Source of the DNA: Actinomycetes bacterium
GTDB taxonomy: Bacteria > Actinomycetota > Acidimicrobiia > Acidimicrobiales > Palsa-688
Direction of reading: 5' to 3'
DNA length: 46,494 bases
Assembly (NCBI GenBank): GCA_021811865.1
Contig: JAKAQB010000022.1
Location: 1-46,494 of the forward strand
The translations under genes were made by a program, and so were the position numbers. Under the pieces are notes generated by a model. The model saw only the letters and a list, made by a program, of their open reading frames with translations. It did not search any database and was not told the DNA's origin. This document shows, one piece after another, positions 1 to 8,058 of this stretch (the first letter of the stretch is position 1; every line of letters begins with the position of its first letter).

Positions 1-210
1 CCCGGCGCCGCCACCACCCGCAGCGGTCGCCGCCGGTCCTCGGCCGCAAACCTTGGAAGCTTGTCGGTGCCCAGCGACAACGCGCTTCCAAAGTTTCGTC
101 GGGCAGGTCGACCGCCGAGCACGCTGAGTGAGGAGGGGCGCGAAGGCTCGTCGGCCTATAGCCAAAGTTCGTCCTGGCCCAACCCGGCCTGACCCGGCCC
201 TAACCCAGGC
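1..210. other. Intergenic start of window, no gene seen
   Basis: No credible coding sequence is visible in these 210 bases. They lie downstream of the minus-strand AONS-family gene. The main structure is the long stem-loop at 48-96, annotated separately. The last 40 bases carry a short degenerate repetition of the type CCTGACCC, CCCTAACCC, GCCTAACCC just before the stop codon of the gene. Confidence 0.6.
48..96. repeat. Long imperfect stem-loop
   Basis: Bases 48-60 (AAACCTTGGAAGC) pair with 84-96 (GCTTCCAAAGTTT) with a single mismatch. Inside, 61-66 (TTGTCG) pairs with 75-80 (CGACAA), leaving an 8-base loop and a 3-base bulge. The total is about 18 base pairs. It lies about 115 bases past the stop codon of the minus-strand gene, so it could be a terminator of that transcript, although there is no clean U-tract. 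It could also be a small RNA or the end of a mobile element. The sequence alone does not decide. Confidence 0.5.
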
Positions 211-1440
211 CTAACCCCCGGCGGCGGCGGCCTCGAAGCCGGCGAGGGCGTCGTCGATGTCGGCCTCCGTGTGGGTGGCCATCACCGAGGTGCGCAGCAG
301 CGCCTTGGAGACGGCCGGGGCGACAGCGCAGTTGGTGTACACGCCCTGGTCCAGCAGCGACCGCCAGAGCGTCGCCGCCTTCCAGTCGTCGCCCACGAGC
401 ACTGGGACGATGGCGCTGCGGTCGTCTCCGCCGGCGTCGTAGCCGAGCTGGCGGAGCCCGCGGCGGAGCCGGCGTGCGTTGGCGACGACCGCCTCCCGCC
501 GCCATCCCTCGCTGCGGGCCAGGCGGGCGGCGGCAAGGGCGGCGGCAAGGGCGGCCGGCACCCCCGAGGCGGTGAACAGTAGCGGGCGGCACGTGACCTT
601 GAGGAAGTCGACGAGGGCGCGGGGCCCGGCGATGAAGCCGCCGCAGCTGGCGAGGGACTTGGAGAAGGTGCCCATGACCAGGTCCGGCTCGACGCCGGCC
701 TCCGGCGCCGACCCCGAGCCATCGGGGCCGACCACGCCGAGCGCGTGGGCCTCGTCCACGAGCAGGCGGGCACCGAACTCCGTGCAGGCCGCAGCGATCT
801 CCGCCAGCGGGGCGACGTCCCCCTCCATCGAGTACACGCCGTCCACTGCGACCAGGAGGCCACCCATGCCCGGCTGCTCCCGCCAGCCGCGTAGGCCGCG
901 CCGTAGGCTGTTGGGCCGGTTGTGGCGGAAGGCCCGCAGGGTTCCCTCGCTGAAGCGGCCACCGTCGACGAGGCTGGCGTGGGCGGTCGAGTCGAGGAAG
1001 ACGGCGTCGCCCTCGCCGAGCAGCGACACCATGAGGCCGAGGTTGGCGGCGTAGCCGGTCGTGAACACCAGGGCGGCCTCCTTGCCCACCCAGTCCGCCA
1101 GCTCGTCCTCCAGCTCCCGGTGCAGCGGCAGGCTCCCGTTGAGGAGGCGGCTGCCGGTGAGTCCCGTCCCGTAGCGCTCGACCGCCTCGACGGCGGCCCG
1201 GCGGACCCGCTCGTCCGCGGTCAGCCCGAGGTAGTTGTTGGAGCCGAGCATCACGACCGGCCTGCCCTCGAACGCCATGCGGGGGCCGACCTCGCCGCTG
1301 AGCTCCCGGAAGAACGGCAACATGCCCATGGACTCCGCCAGGTGCCACTGCTCGACGCGCTGGTCGGCGACCTTGGCGAAGATGTCGTCGACGGGTTTGG
1401 CCCCGCCGGCGCCGGGCTCCGGTCCGCCGTCGTCGCTCAC
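211..1440 (-). CDS. AONS-family PLP-dependent acyltransferase (BioF/KBL/SPT-like)
   Basis: This is a 409-residue member of the alpha-oxoamine synthase family, whose members condense an amino acid with an acyl-CoA with loss of CO2. Visible marks are GSNNYLGL near residue 66, GTGLTGSRLLNG near 91, the ring-stacking His in TAHASL (about 154), the DEAHALG motif (229-235) that holds the PLP ring nitrogen, and the Schiff-base lysine in TFSKSLAS (K261). I chose the GTG at 1440 because homology starts soon after it; the longer open frame upstream is Arg/Pro-rich and does not look like protein. The sequence does not tell 8-amino-7-oxononanoate synthase from 2-amino-3-ketobutyrate CoA ligase or a serine palmitoyltransferase-like enzyme. 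No biotin or sphingolipid genes are beside it, and its link to the phenol genes is unclear. Confidence 0.85.
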   Translation of the reverse strand: MSDDGGPEPGAGGAKPVDDIFAKVADQRVEQWHLAESMGMLPFFRELSGEVGPRMAFEGRPVVMLGSNNYLGLTADERVRRAAVEAVERYGTGLTGSRLLNGSLPLHRELEDELADWVGKEAALVFTTGYAANLGLMVSLLGEGDAVFLDSTAHASLVDGGRFSEGTLRAFRHNRPNSLRRGLRGWREQPGMGGLLVAVDGVYSMEGDVAPLAEIAAACTEFGARLLVDEAHALGVVGPDGSGSAPEAGVEPDLVMGTFSKSLASCGGFIAGPRALVDFLKVTCRPLLFTASGVPAALAAALAAARLARSEGWRREAVVANARRLRRGLRQLGYDAGGDDRSAIVPVLVGDDWKAATLWRSLLDQGVYTNCAVAPAVSKALLRTSVMATHTEADIDDALAGFEAAAAGG

Positions 1441-2042
1441 GACGCCGCCCGACCCCGGAGGGGCATGGGGCGCCGCTGCCAGGCCGCGTGCCGGTTTCGG
1501 GCTCCGGCGAAGAGCAGGCTCCTGCCACTTTCCCAGTGGGCCACCTCGCCGCCGACCCGGATCCCCGTTGCGCCAAGCGGACCAGGGACCTTCAGCGCAA
1601 GGTGATGGCGCAAGACCCCTCGCCACGGGCCGCGGTGGGGCGGGACGCGCTTGCGGTGGGCGAGGCTCGAGGACAACGCCGTGGTCACACCGGGGATGGG
1701 GACCTCGTCGAGCCCAGCCCGCATGGACTTACGCGCCACCTCGAGCGGCGGGTTCACGGGACGGTGTCGAGAGACAGGAAGCGAGTGGTGGGCACGACGA
1801 AGCGCTCCAATCCGTACAGGACCCGTGGCGCCCAACCGGTTGGTCGTGTACGGCGCGCGGGCGCGGGTGGTCGGCACGGCCTGCCAGGCTAATCTAATGA
1901 GGCACGCCCGGCGCCGGGGCGAGTGCCGCCCTCAGGCCCCAGGGCTCCGCCGGCTGGCTGCGGCGGAACTGGGCCACCGCGTCGGTCGGCGGGTCGATCT
2001 CCCGCCCCGTGTCGAGCCGGCCGCCCGTCGGCCTCCTCCGGC
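1441..2042. other. 600-base gap without a convincing gene
   Basis: Open frames exist on both strands, but their translations are Arg/Pro/Gly-rich and show no recognisable domain, so I treat them as chance. The gap separates dmpB from the AONS-family gene and should contain the latter's promoter. A 12-base perfect palindrome CCAACCGGTTGG is at 1832-1843 and could be an operator. Nothing else stands out. Confidence 0.5.
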
Positions 2043-2963
2043 TCAGGTGTAGACGGAGAGGAACGCCTCGTTGAGCTCGCGCTCGTAATAGAAGATCCCC
2101 TTGCCGAGCTGGTCCGCGCTCCACGCCCGGGTGGGGTTGTCGGGGTAGTACGTGTAGCCGCCGGCAAAGACCTCGTTGCGGTTGCCGGAGGGGTCGAAGA
2201 AGTAGATGGTGTAGCCCCGGGTAATGCCGTGACGCGTGGGTCCGATGTCGATCGGGATATCATACACTGCCATTACATCGCCCGCATGGGCCACGTCGTA
2301 CCAGCTCTCTTGGAAGAAGGCGGCATGGTGGAACCTCCCCGGTTCCTCATGCTGGACGAAGGCGATGTCATGGGCCTTGTTGGAGCACGTGAGCCACACG
2401 GCGATGGTTCCGTCGGGGCCGTCGACCTTCTCGGCGACACGGAACCCGAGCACGTCGCAGAAGAGGTCGGTCACGGCCAGGAGGTCAGGGCCGTAGAGCA
2501 GGGCGTGGTCGAAGCGCATGACCCGCATACCCCGAGGTTCTTCGTTCCAGACGTCGGGATTGAAGGTCTGCGGGTGGCTGTCTGAAAGGTCCATCTCGGA
2601 ATAGAGCTCGATCCGGTGACCGCTTGGGATCGTGAACCCGACACGCCGGCCCACGGCTGGTTGCTCGCCCTTGTCGACCTGGTCGACGGTGACGCCGTAG
2701 GCTTCGAGCTTGGAGGTGAGCTCGGTGAGCGTTTCGTCGTCGAGGACCTTGAATGCCATGAGATCCGCGCCAGCCTGATCCGCCTGACGCAACACGATGC
2801 TGTGATGGTCGAACTCGTCGGCGGCCTTGAGGTAGACCCGACCGTCGGGACCGGTCATCACCTCCCTGAGGCCGATGCGGTCCCGGTAGTGGACGAGCGC
2901 CTCCTCCATATCAAGCACTCGGATCTGGATCAGGCCGGGACGGATGACACCGGAAATGCCCAT
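2043..2963 (-). CDS. dmpB: Catechol 2,3-dioxygenase (type I extradiol), copy 1
   Basis: The enzyme cleaves catechol next to its hydroxyls to give 2-hydroxymuconic semialdehyde, the entry to the meta pathway. At 306 residues it matches the usual length of XylE/DmpB. The two-domain vicinal-oxygen-chelate fold is evident. The Fe(II) ligands are H153 (FDHAL), H213 (RFHHAAF) and E264 (NRNEVF). Second-sphere H198, H245 and Y254 are present, and the signature IYFFDPSGNRNEVF is intact. It is the last gene of a minus-strand run that begins at dmpK and lies 13 bases after the ferredoxin that should keep its iron reduced. The order K-L-M-N-O-P-Q-B is that of the Pseudomonas dmp operon. A diverged second copy lies at 8059-8970. 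Confidence 0.95.
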   Translation of the reverse strand: MGISGVIRPGLIQIRVLDMEEALVHYRDRIGLREVMTGPDGRVYLKAADEFDHHSIVLRQADQAGADLMAFKVLDDETLTELTSKLEAYGVTVDQVDKGEQPAVGRRVGFTIPSGHRIELYSEMDLSDSHPQTFNPDVWNEEPRGMRVMRFDHALLYGPDLLAVTDLFCDVLGFRVAEKVDGPDGTIAVWLTCSNKAHDIAFVQHEEPGRFHHAAFFQESWYDVAHAGDVMAVYDIPIDIGPTRHGITRGYTIYFFDPSGNRNEVFAGGYTYYPDNPTRAWSADQLGKGIFYYERELNEAFLSVYT

Positions 2964-2976
2964 GGCTTTCTTCTCC

Positions 2977-3309
2977 TTACGGTGCGGTGCTGCCCGCGGT
3001 GGTGGGTTGTGGTTGCTGCTTGGAAGGACGCGGTTCGACGATGATGTCGGTCAGGGGGATGAGGCGACACGCGAGGACGATGCCTGCGGCCTGCTCGGCC
3101 TCGGTGACGTGCGCCCTGCTCATGCGGCGCGTCAGGTAATCGCCCGAGAGCACCTGAACGCGACACACGCCACAGCCGCCGCCCCGGCACCCCACCGAGA
3201 TGTCACGGCCGGGACGTAGGAGCATCTCCCGCAGGACCAGGTGTCCGTCCCGGACGGGAAAGGTGACGGTGTCACCGCCGGGACCCCGCACTGTGCACCG
3301 GAAGCTCAT
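2977..3309 (-). CDS. dmpQ: Plant-type [2Fe-2S] ferredoxin that reactivates catechol dioxygenase
   Basis: This 110-residue ferredoxin has the chloroplast-type cluster motif CRGGGCGVC (C41, C46, C49) and the fourth ligand in LACR (C81). In the DmpQ/XylT family such proteins reduce the oxidised, inactive iron of catechol 2,3-dioxygenase; its place directly before dmpB supports that role. I chose the ATG at 3309 because it overlaps the dmpP stop codon (TGATG), the usual sign of translational coupling. A GTG one codon upstream is possible. A Pro/Gln/Thr-rich tail of about 15 residues follows the domain. A second ferredoxin of the same family is encoded at 8967-9368. Confidence 0.9.
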   Translation of the reverse strand: MSFRCTVRGPGGDTVTFPVRDGHLVLREMLLRPGRDISVGCRGGGCGVCRVQVLSGDYLTRRMSRAHVTEAEQAAGIVLACRLIPLTDIIVEPRPSKQQPQPTTAGSTAP

Positions 3310-4373
3310 CACACCCTCTTGAACAGCGGGCTCTTGGCGAGGCTGGCCGCGCCATCGGCCGCGGTTACGAACTTCTCCGTGAAGATGTCACGCTCGAAGA
3401 GCCGACCCTTCATAAGGATTCGGATGCAGGCCTCGATCATCGGTGGCGGTCCGCAAAGATAGGCGGACAGCCCTTTGAAGGAGCCACCGTAAAGCCGCTC
3501 GGCGACCTCGTGAACGAGCCCGGTGGCCCCGTTCCACGTGGAGTCCTCAACCGCTGGATCGCTGAGCGCCGGTATGTAGCGGAAGTTCGGGTGCTCGCGC
3601 TCGAGCCTGCGAAAGAGACCGTCGAAGTAGAGGTCCTGCCCGGTGCGCACGCCGTGGATCAGTGTGATGGGCAGGGCGCAGCCGGTCTCCAGCAGGTCAA
3701 GGATCATCGACTTCGGGCTCGACAACCCCGACCCCCCGGCAAGGAACAGCATGGGTCTGGCGTGGGACCGGCGGACGAAGAACCGGCCGTAGGGACCGGA
3801 GAAGCCGAGCCGGTCGCCGATCGCCAGGCGATCGTGCAGTAGCGGGGTGGCAGCACCTCCAGGGACGAGTCGCACGTGGAGCTCGACGGCGTCCGGCAGC
3901 GAAGGGGGACCGGCCAGTGAGAACGCCCGTGGCCCGTCCACGCCGTCAACCCGCACGTTGACGTACTGGCCGGCCTGGAAGCGCACTCCCTCGCCCTCGA
4001 CACCCAGCCAGATGCCGAGGATCTCCGGGGTCAACGGCTCGAGCCGGCTCACCGTCCCCACGAAGTCCCGCACCGGGCGGGCCACGGCATCGGCGTCCTC
4101 CTCGATGTCAGCCTCGACGGTGACGTCGGAACACAGTGTCGCGGTGCAGGCGAGAGCGAAGCCCTCATCCCGCTCGAAGTCCATGAGAGCAAACGGCGAC
4201 GCCCTGCCATGTTCGACCTCGCCGTCGAGAACCTCCACCTTGCAGGTGCCACAGAGACCGTGACCACAGGCGTAGGGGAGCCAGACGCCCGCCCGCAGAC
4301 ATGCCTCGAGAACCGTCTGGCCAGGCTGAACGGCCACGTGGTGCCCGACCGGTTCAACCGTGAGCGAATGCAC
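3309..4373 (-). CDS. dmpP: Phenol hydroxylase reductase, FAD/[2Fe-2S]
   Basis: This 354-residue protein moves electrons from NAD(P)H through FAD and a [2Fe-2S] cluster to the di-iron hydroxylase. It has an N-terminal ferredoxin domain with CGHGLCGTC (C36, C41, C44) and C76, a ferredoxin-reductase FAD domain with the flavin motif RAFSLAGPP near 150, and a C-terminal NAD domain with GGSGLSSPKSM and LCGPPPM. This is the domain order and length of DmpP. It follows dmpO by 18 bases and overlaps dmpQ. All expected motifs are intact. Confidence 0.94.
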   Translation of the reverse strand: MHSLTVEPVGHHVAVQPGQTVLEACLRAGVWLPYACGHGLCGTCKVEVLDGEVEHGRASPFALMDFERDEGFALACTATLCSDVTVEADIEEDADAVARPVRDFVGTVSRLEPLTPEILGIWLGVEGEGVRFQAGQYVNVRVDGVDGPRAFSLAGPPSLPDAVELHVRLVPGGAATPLLHDRLAIGDRLGFSGPYGRFFVRRSHARPMLFLAGGSGLSSPKSMILDLLETGCALPITLIHGVRTGQDLYFDGLFRRLEREHPNFRYIPALSDPAVEDSTWNGATGLVHEVAERLYGGSFKGLSAYLCGPPPMIEACIRILMKGRLFERDIFTEKFVTAADGAASLAKSPLFKRV

Positions 4374-4391
4374 CGCCGTGGCCTCCAGATC

Positions 4392-4754
4392 TCACGAGCC
4401 CGAGCCCTGATAGCCGTGTAGGTAGGGCGTCCAGAAGCGCAGGAGGGACTTGTGACCAAACCCCTGATCCCCGATGGCGGCCCCTGGGTCGGGCGTGAAG
4501 GGCTTGCCGTCCAGCTCCCAGCGGGCTTGCGACCAGTCGATCTGGCCGAAGTCCGGATGAGAGCCGTAGAACTGGGGCAGGAGCTCCCCCGAGATCGCAC
4601 CGAAGGGCATGTCGGTCGGCAGAGGGAACGCGAGGGCGGCGCAGAAGCTCAGGTGCCCCTCCCAGTGGAGATAGACGACGATGTTGCCGTGGAAGTTCTC
4701 GACGGCATCACGATTCGGTCCGGCGTATCCGGGGTTGAGCGCAACGGTGGCCAT
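4392..4754 (-). CDS. dmpO: Phenol hydroxylase small subunit (gamma)
   Basis: This 120-residue protein has the hallmarks of the DmpO/P4 subunit, including the N-terminal NFHGNIVVYLHWEGH stretch and a later PFGAISGELLPQFYGSHPDF stretch. Together with the DmpL and DmpN chains it forms the (alpha-beta-gamma)2 hydroxylase that inserts oxygen into phenol or simple aromatics. It lies between the large oxygenase subunit and the reductase, as in other phenol hydroxylase operons. No catalytic residues are expected here. The downstream spacing of 18 bases to dmpP supports one transcript. Confidence 0.9.
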   Translation of the reverse strand: MATVALNPGYAGPNRDAVENFHGNIVVYLHWEGHLSFCAALAFPLPTDMPFGAISGELLPQFYGSHPDFGQIDWSQARWELDGKPFTPDPGAAIGDQGFGHKSLLRFWTPYLHGYQGSGS

Positions 4755-4775
4755 GGTCGGTTCTCCCCTCTCTCC

Positions 4776-6290
4776 TCAGGCCCGGGCGCCCACGCGGCGC
4801 CGTGCCATCCACTCGTTCCAGAGCCCCTCCTCCGGGGAGCCCTCATAAGCCATGTTGTCGACTCCCGGGTTGAGGTGATACCACTTGAGGACATCGGGCA
4901 CCTGCGCTCCCCCGCAGTTCCCCTGGAAGATCTGGTGCACCGGAAGCCACGCCTGCACGTACTTCTCCGGTTCGTGGTCAAAGATGTACTTGCAGCCGTC
5001 GCTGCAGAAGTGGAAGCGCTGGCCCTGCCACTCGCTGGAGCGGAAGCAGATCGTCCCGGGATCATCCGGCTCGGTGAACACCATCGGAATCTGGCACGTC
5101 TGGCACAGCTGGGGTAGCGCCATGTTGTAGAAACGGTTGCCCTCGGCGGACCGTTGCCGCCACATCTCCAGGCGGGGCCGGTACCAGCGGTCGAAGGTGT
5201 CAGGATAGCTGGCCGACAGCCAGTCCATGTGCTCGTCGTCGATGTCCCAGGTGTGGAAGGCGGCTGCGTGCGTGTACTGATAGAACGTTGCCCAGACCTC
5301 GTGGCTGATACGGGTCTTCTCATTGGTAGCGATTTGGGCGTGCAGCGGCGGGCGGATGCCCAAACGCCCGAGGTCCTCGAACAGCGCCCCACCCTGCTCC
5401 TCGAAGTACATCTCCCACGCCTGCGCCCAGGACATGATCTTCTTCGGGAGCATGTAATCCATCATCATCCCAACGAGGCCCAACAGCCGGTGGCCCCGCC
5501 AGAACCACTTGTCGATCCAATGCTGGACTATCGGAATGTTGCCCTCGTCTTGCTCGAGCAGGAACTTGATGACCTCGAGCCCGAGCGTCATGTGTCGGGA
5601 CTCGTCGGATTGGGCGCTGAAGCCGAACGTCACGGTGGCGAGGTCGCCGTTGTAGGCTGCCCCCGACATGAACGGCACGAATAGCAGGTTGGTGAGCACG
5701 TACTCGAAGCTGAACGAGATGGCGGTGAAGAACTCGAACGGCCCGGCGGAGACGGCGTCGTCAAAGAATGACTTCGGCACCGACAGGTACCAGACCCGGT
5801 CGTGCATGTGAGCGAAGTCATGCAGCCCGTCGAAGTACTTGTTGTAGTGGCTGATCACGTGGATCTGGGTCTGGGCGTGCCGCAACTCGTCGAGTGACTG
5901 CATCTGGGCAGCCACCTGCGCACCGATGCCCCGCACGTTACGGGCGAGGTGGGCGAAATGGCGGTGGGCCTGGTACTCGAGTGGGGTAACCCCGGTGAGA
6001 AACAGCTTCACGGCTCCGAGGTAGCGGGCATCGCTGAGACCGAGCTGGCCATTGTTCTGGGCGAAGCTATCGAGGACCGCGTAGAGCTTGCGCTCCTTCT
6101 CCGCCTGGAACTTCCAGTACGCATCCTGCGTGAGCCGGAAGGGGTCTTCCCACGAGCTCCAGTCGTGCACCTTGATGCCCTCGAACCGGTCGTAGGGATA
6201 GACTTCGTCCATGTCCTGGTAGGTGGTGTCCCACGCCAGGCCCTCGGTCATCAGCTCGTACTTGCGCTTCAGGCTGATCTTCTTGGTCAT
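4776..6290 (-). CDS. dmpN: Phenol hydroxylase large subunit, di-iron oxygenase
   Basis: This 504-residue alpha subunit carries the carboxylate-bridged di-iron centre. The six expected ligands can be placed: E105 (TPLEYQAH), E135 and H138 (DELRHAQ), E196 (FSFEYVLT), E230 and H233 (SDESRHMT). The C-terminus (about 400-455) carries a YHS-type segment with paired cysteines (LCQTCQ, FHFCSDGC), as in phenol hydroxylases. Length and order match DmpN. The protein binds O2 and hydroxylates phenol to catechol with electrons from DmpP and gating by DmpM. The exact substrate range (phenol, cresols, toluene, benzene) cannot be read from the sequence alone. Confidence 0.96.
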   Translation of the reverse strand: MTKKISLKRKYELMTEGLAWDTTYQDMDEVYPYDRFEGIKVHDWSSWEDPFRLTQDAYWKFQAEKERKLYAVLDSFAQNNGQLGLSDARYLGAVKLFLTGVTPLEYQAHRHFAHLARNVRGIGAQVAAQMQSLDELRHAQTQIHVISHYNKYFDGLHDFAHMHDRVWYLSVPKSFFDDAVSAGPFEFFTAISFSFEYVLTNLLFVPFMSGAAYNGDLATVTFGFSAQSDESRHMTLGLEVIKFLLEQDEGNIPIVQHWIDKWFWRGHRLLGLVGMMMDYMLPKKIMSWAQAWEMYFEEQGGALFEDLGRLGIRPPLHAQIATNEKTRISHEVWATFYQYTHAAAFHTWDIDDEHMDWLSASYPDTFDRWYRPRLEMWRQRSAEGNRFYNMALPQLCQTCQIPMVFTEPDDPGTICFRSSEWQGQRFHFCSDGCKYIFDHEPEKYVQAWLPVHQIFQGNCGGAQVPDVLKWYHLNPGVDNMAYEGSPEEGLWNEWMARRRVGARA

Positions 6291-6305
6291 GGCAGAAGGT
6301 CCTCC

Positions 6306-6578
6306 TCAGTCCCAGGAGATGGCGAACAGATCGTCGTCTTCATCGATGTTCCCAGAGAGGGTGATGACGCTCAGGTGGATCTCCTGGGGGTCCCACTCCC
6401 TGCCTATGTTCCGGCTCACGGTCGAGGCATTGATAACCAGCCGGCCGGGGCACTGGATCTTCACCATCGCCGGGTAACGCATCATCACCGCGTCGGGATT
6501 GTCATCGACGATGGCATCGACAATCGACCGCGCATCGTCGGTGTTCTGCAGTGTGATCGAGACAGAATTGGTGCTCAT
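6306..6578 (-). CDS. dmpM: Phenol hydroxylase regulatory (coupling) protein
   Basis: This 90-residue member of the MmoB/DmpM family is a cofactor-free effector that binds the hydroxylase and is needed for efficient turnover. Typical features are the NTDDARSIVDAIVDDNPDA segment and the later YPAMVKIQCPGRLVIN strand region. It lies 15 bases from both dmpL and dmpN, in the position usual for this operon. Start and stop are clear and no cofactor motif is present, as expected. Confidence 0.92.
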   Translation of the reverse strand: MSTNSVSITLQNTDDARSIVDAIVDDNPDAVMMRYPAMVKIQCPGRLVINASTVSRNIGREWDPQEIHLSVITLSGNIDEDDDLFAISWD

Positions 6579-6593
6579 CCGTACTCCTCCAGT

Positions 6594-7586
6594 TCAGATC
6601 GTGAGACCGAGGCTCGCGGCCCGGGCATCGAGGGTGGCGACGATGGCGGCAACCGGCGTGGCGTCGCCCAGGACGGCAGAAGACAGCGCGCTCGCGGCGT
6701 CGGCCGCCCGGTCACGCCAGGTGGTGTACCAGCTGCCGAGGAGCTTGGCGTTGTGTTCGGACTCGGCTACGGCCGTCTGGATGAACGCGTCGACCCACCG
6801 GGCGTTCTCGGGCATCCAGTCGGCCATGAACTCGCACATCATCGAGATCGCTGTTCCGCCCTTGTGGAGACCAGCGTCGTCGAAGGTCTTGTACACGAGG
6901 GGGTGTAGGATGCCGTCCATTCCGAGGTACTGGGCCACCACCGTCTCGAACCAGTCTTGGACGACGAGGCTGTCCTCCACCATGTGACGAATCGGCTGCC
7001 ACTCCGCTCCCTCGAGCCACGCCTGGCGGGCATCGTCAAGTGTGGTGATCTCGTAGCGGCCGATAAGAAGGCCGATGCGGGTGAGGACCTGGGCCATACC
7101 GAGACGGTCCGCTGCCGCGAAGATCGCGGTCGAGGTGATCCGCGTCCCGTAACCGAAGTCACAGATACGGAGGCTGTTCAGATCGGCGGCCCACTCGTAA
7201 TGTCGCATGGGGACGAGCGCGCGGCACACGACCGCAAGCCAATCGGGCTCGACGTGATCGAGGAGCGAACGCTCCTCGACGAACTCGAAGGCCCTGTCGG
7301 CCGCCTGGTTCATGCTGGCCCGCGACATGTTGTACGTGGCGTAGTACAGCTGGCGGGGATCGCGGAAGGCGTACCAATCTGCCATCTCTATGGCGGTGCG
7401 CCGAGTATCGAAGATCTCGTACTCGGGCTGCCAGAGCGGCCGGTAATGGAAGTTGGTCCTGGCCTGCACGTCGAGGGTCCCCTCGTCGTACCGCGAGGCC
7501 GGCACGTCCTTGCCGTAACGAGCCGCTATGTGGCTGAAGGTCTGCCGCCGCGGCGTGATCTCTTCGGTTGTTATGTCAATCTGCAT
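6594..7586 (-). CDS. dmpL: Phenol hydroxylase beta subunit
   Basis: This 330-residue protein has the ferritin-like fold of the beta chain, which resembles the alpha chain but lacks metal ligands. The family pattern is seen in WQPEYEIFDTRRTAIEMADW, DPRQLYYATYNMSRA and the conserved C-terminal DAFIQTAVAESEHNAKLLG region. Length is normal for DmpL. Its start overlaps the end of dmpK by 11 bases, which suggests coupled translation. It provides scaffold contacts in the hydroxylase dimer. Confidence 0.93.
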   Translation of the reverse strand: MQIDITTEEITPRRQTFSHIAARYGKDVPASRYDEGTLDVQARTNFHYRPLWQPEYEIFDTRRTAIEMADWYAFRDPRQLYYATYNMSRASMNQAADRAFEFVEERSLLDHVEPDWLAVVCRALVPMRHYEWAADLNSLRICDFGYGTRITSTAIFAAADRLGMAQVLTRIGLLIGRYEITTLDDARQAWLEGAEWQPIRHMVEDSLVVQDWFETVVAQYLGMDGILHPLVYKTFDDAGLHKGGTAISMMCEFMADWMPENARWVDAFIQTAVAESEHNAKLLGSWYTTWRDRAADAASALSSAVLGDATPVAAIVATLDARAASLGLTI

Positions 7587-7851
7587 CAGCGGTTCCCCTC
7601 GTCGGTGATGGAATCAGTGCTGCGTCGAGCTCGGCGAGGGCCGGCGCGACGTCCTGGGCGGTCGGAAGCAATGAGACGGCATGTACCTCGCAGAAGGCGA
7701 GGAAGGCCTCGTAGGGAAGGACCATCTCAAGGGATAGGTCAGCGTCGCCGATCTGGAAGTCGAACTCCACGAACCGGTGACGACGCACCGCCGTGACCCT
7801 CGCAAAGGCCGGTCCCCAGTCGGCGGTAGGCCGGGCAACACGTGCAGCCAT
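7576..7851 (-). CDS. dmpK: Phenol hydroxylase assembly protein
   Basis: This 91-residue protein matches the DmpK family (RFVEFDFQIGDADLSLEMVLP, then FLAFCEVH). DmpK is thought to help assemble iron into the apo-oxygenase and is not part of the active enzyme. I chose the ATG at 7851 over an upstream in-frame start because a strong purine-rich ribosome site (AGGGGGG) precedes it and the residues further upstream are not family-like. It is the first gene of the minus-strand operon. Its end overlaps dmpL. Confidence 0.88.
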   Translation of the reverse strand: MAARVARPTADWGPAFARVTAVRRHRFVEFDFQIGDADLSLEMVLPYEAFLAFCEVHAVSLLPTAQDVAPALAELDAALIPSPTRGTADAD

Positions 7852-7880
7852 GCAGTCCCCCCTACGGACCTCCATCCTAC

Positions 7881-7915
7881 GGATCTTGATCCAGTTTAGC
7901 AGCCGAAACACTATA
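7881..7915 (-). promoter_or_regulatory. Possible promoter and small palindrome before dmpK
   Basis: On the minus strand a TATAGT hexamer (7910-7915) resembles a -10 box about 60 bases before the dmpK start; no good -35 is seen at 17 bases. Between it and the gene is the small inverted repeat GGATC-TT-GATCC (7881-7892), and CCTACGGA occurs twice nearby. The 7852-8058 gap is A/T-richer than its surroundings. No sigma-54 type GG/GC promoter of the DmpR kind was seen. Confidence 0.35.
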
Positions 7916-8058
7916 CATTTGCTTCAGTCTTCCACCTTTAGTTGTGGACACTAGGATCGAGGAGGGCGGCCCTCCTCGCGGTTCGCCTGTTTCCTCAGCC
8001 GGACAGGCGGAGGGCTCTCTCGAGCCTCCGCCCAGACTGTCGGCGCGCTTGGACGAGG

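Noticed and set aside
1437..1877. 146-codon minus-strand frame upstream of the AONS-family gene
   Set aside because: Low-complexity composition and overlap with the start of that gene; no domain.
7852..8058. Sigma-54 promoter of the DmpR type before dmpK
   Set aside because: No GG-N10-GC type element at -24/-12 could be placed.
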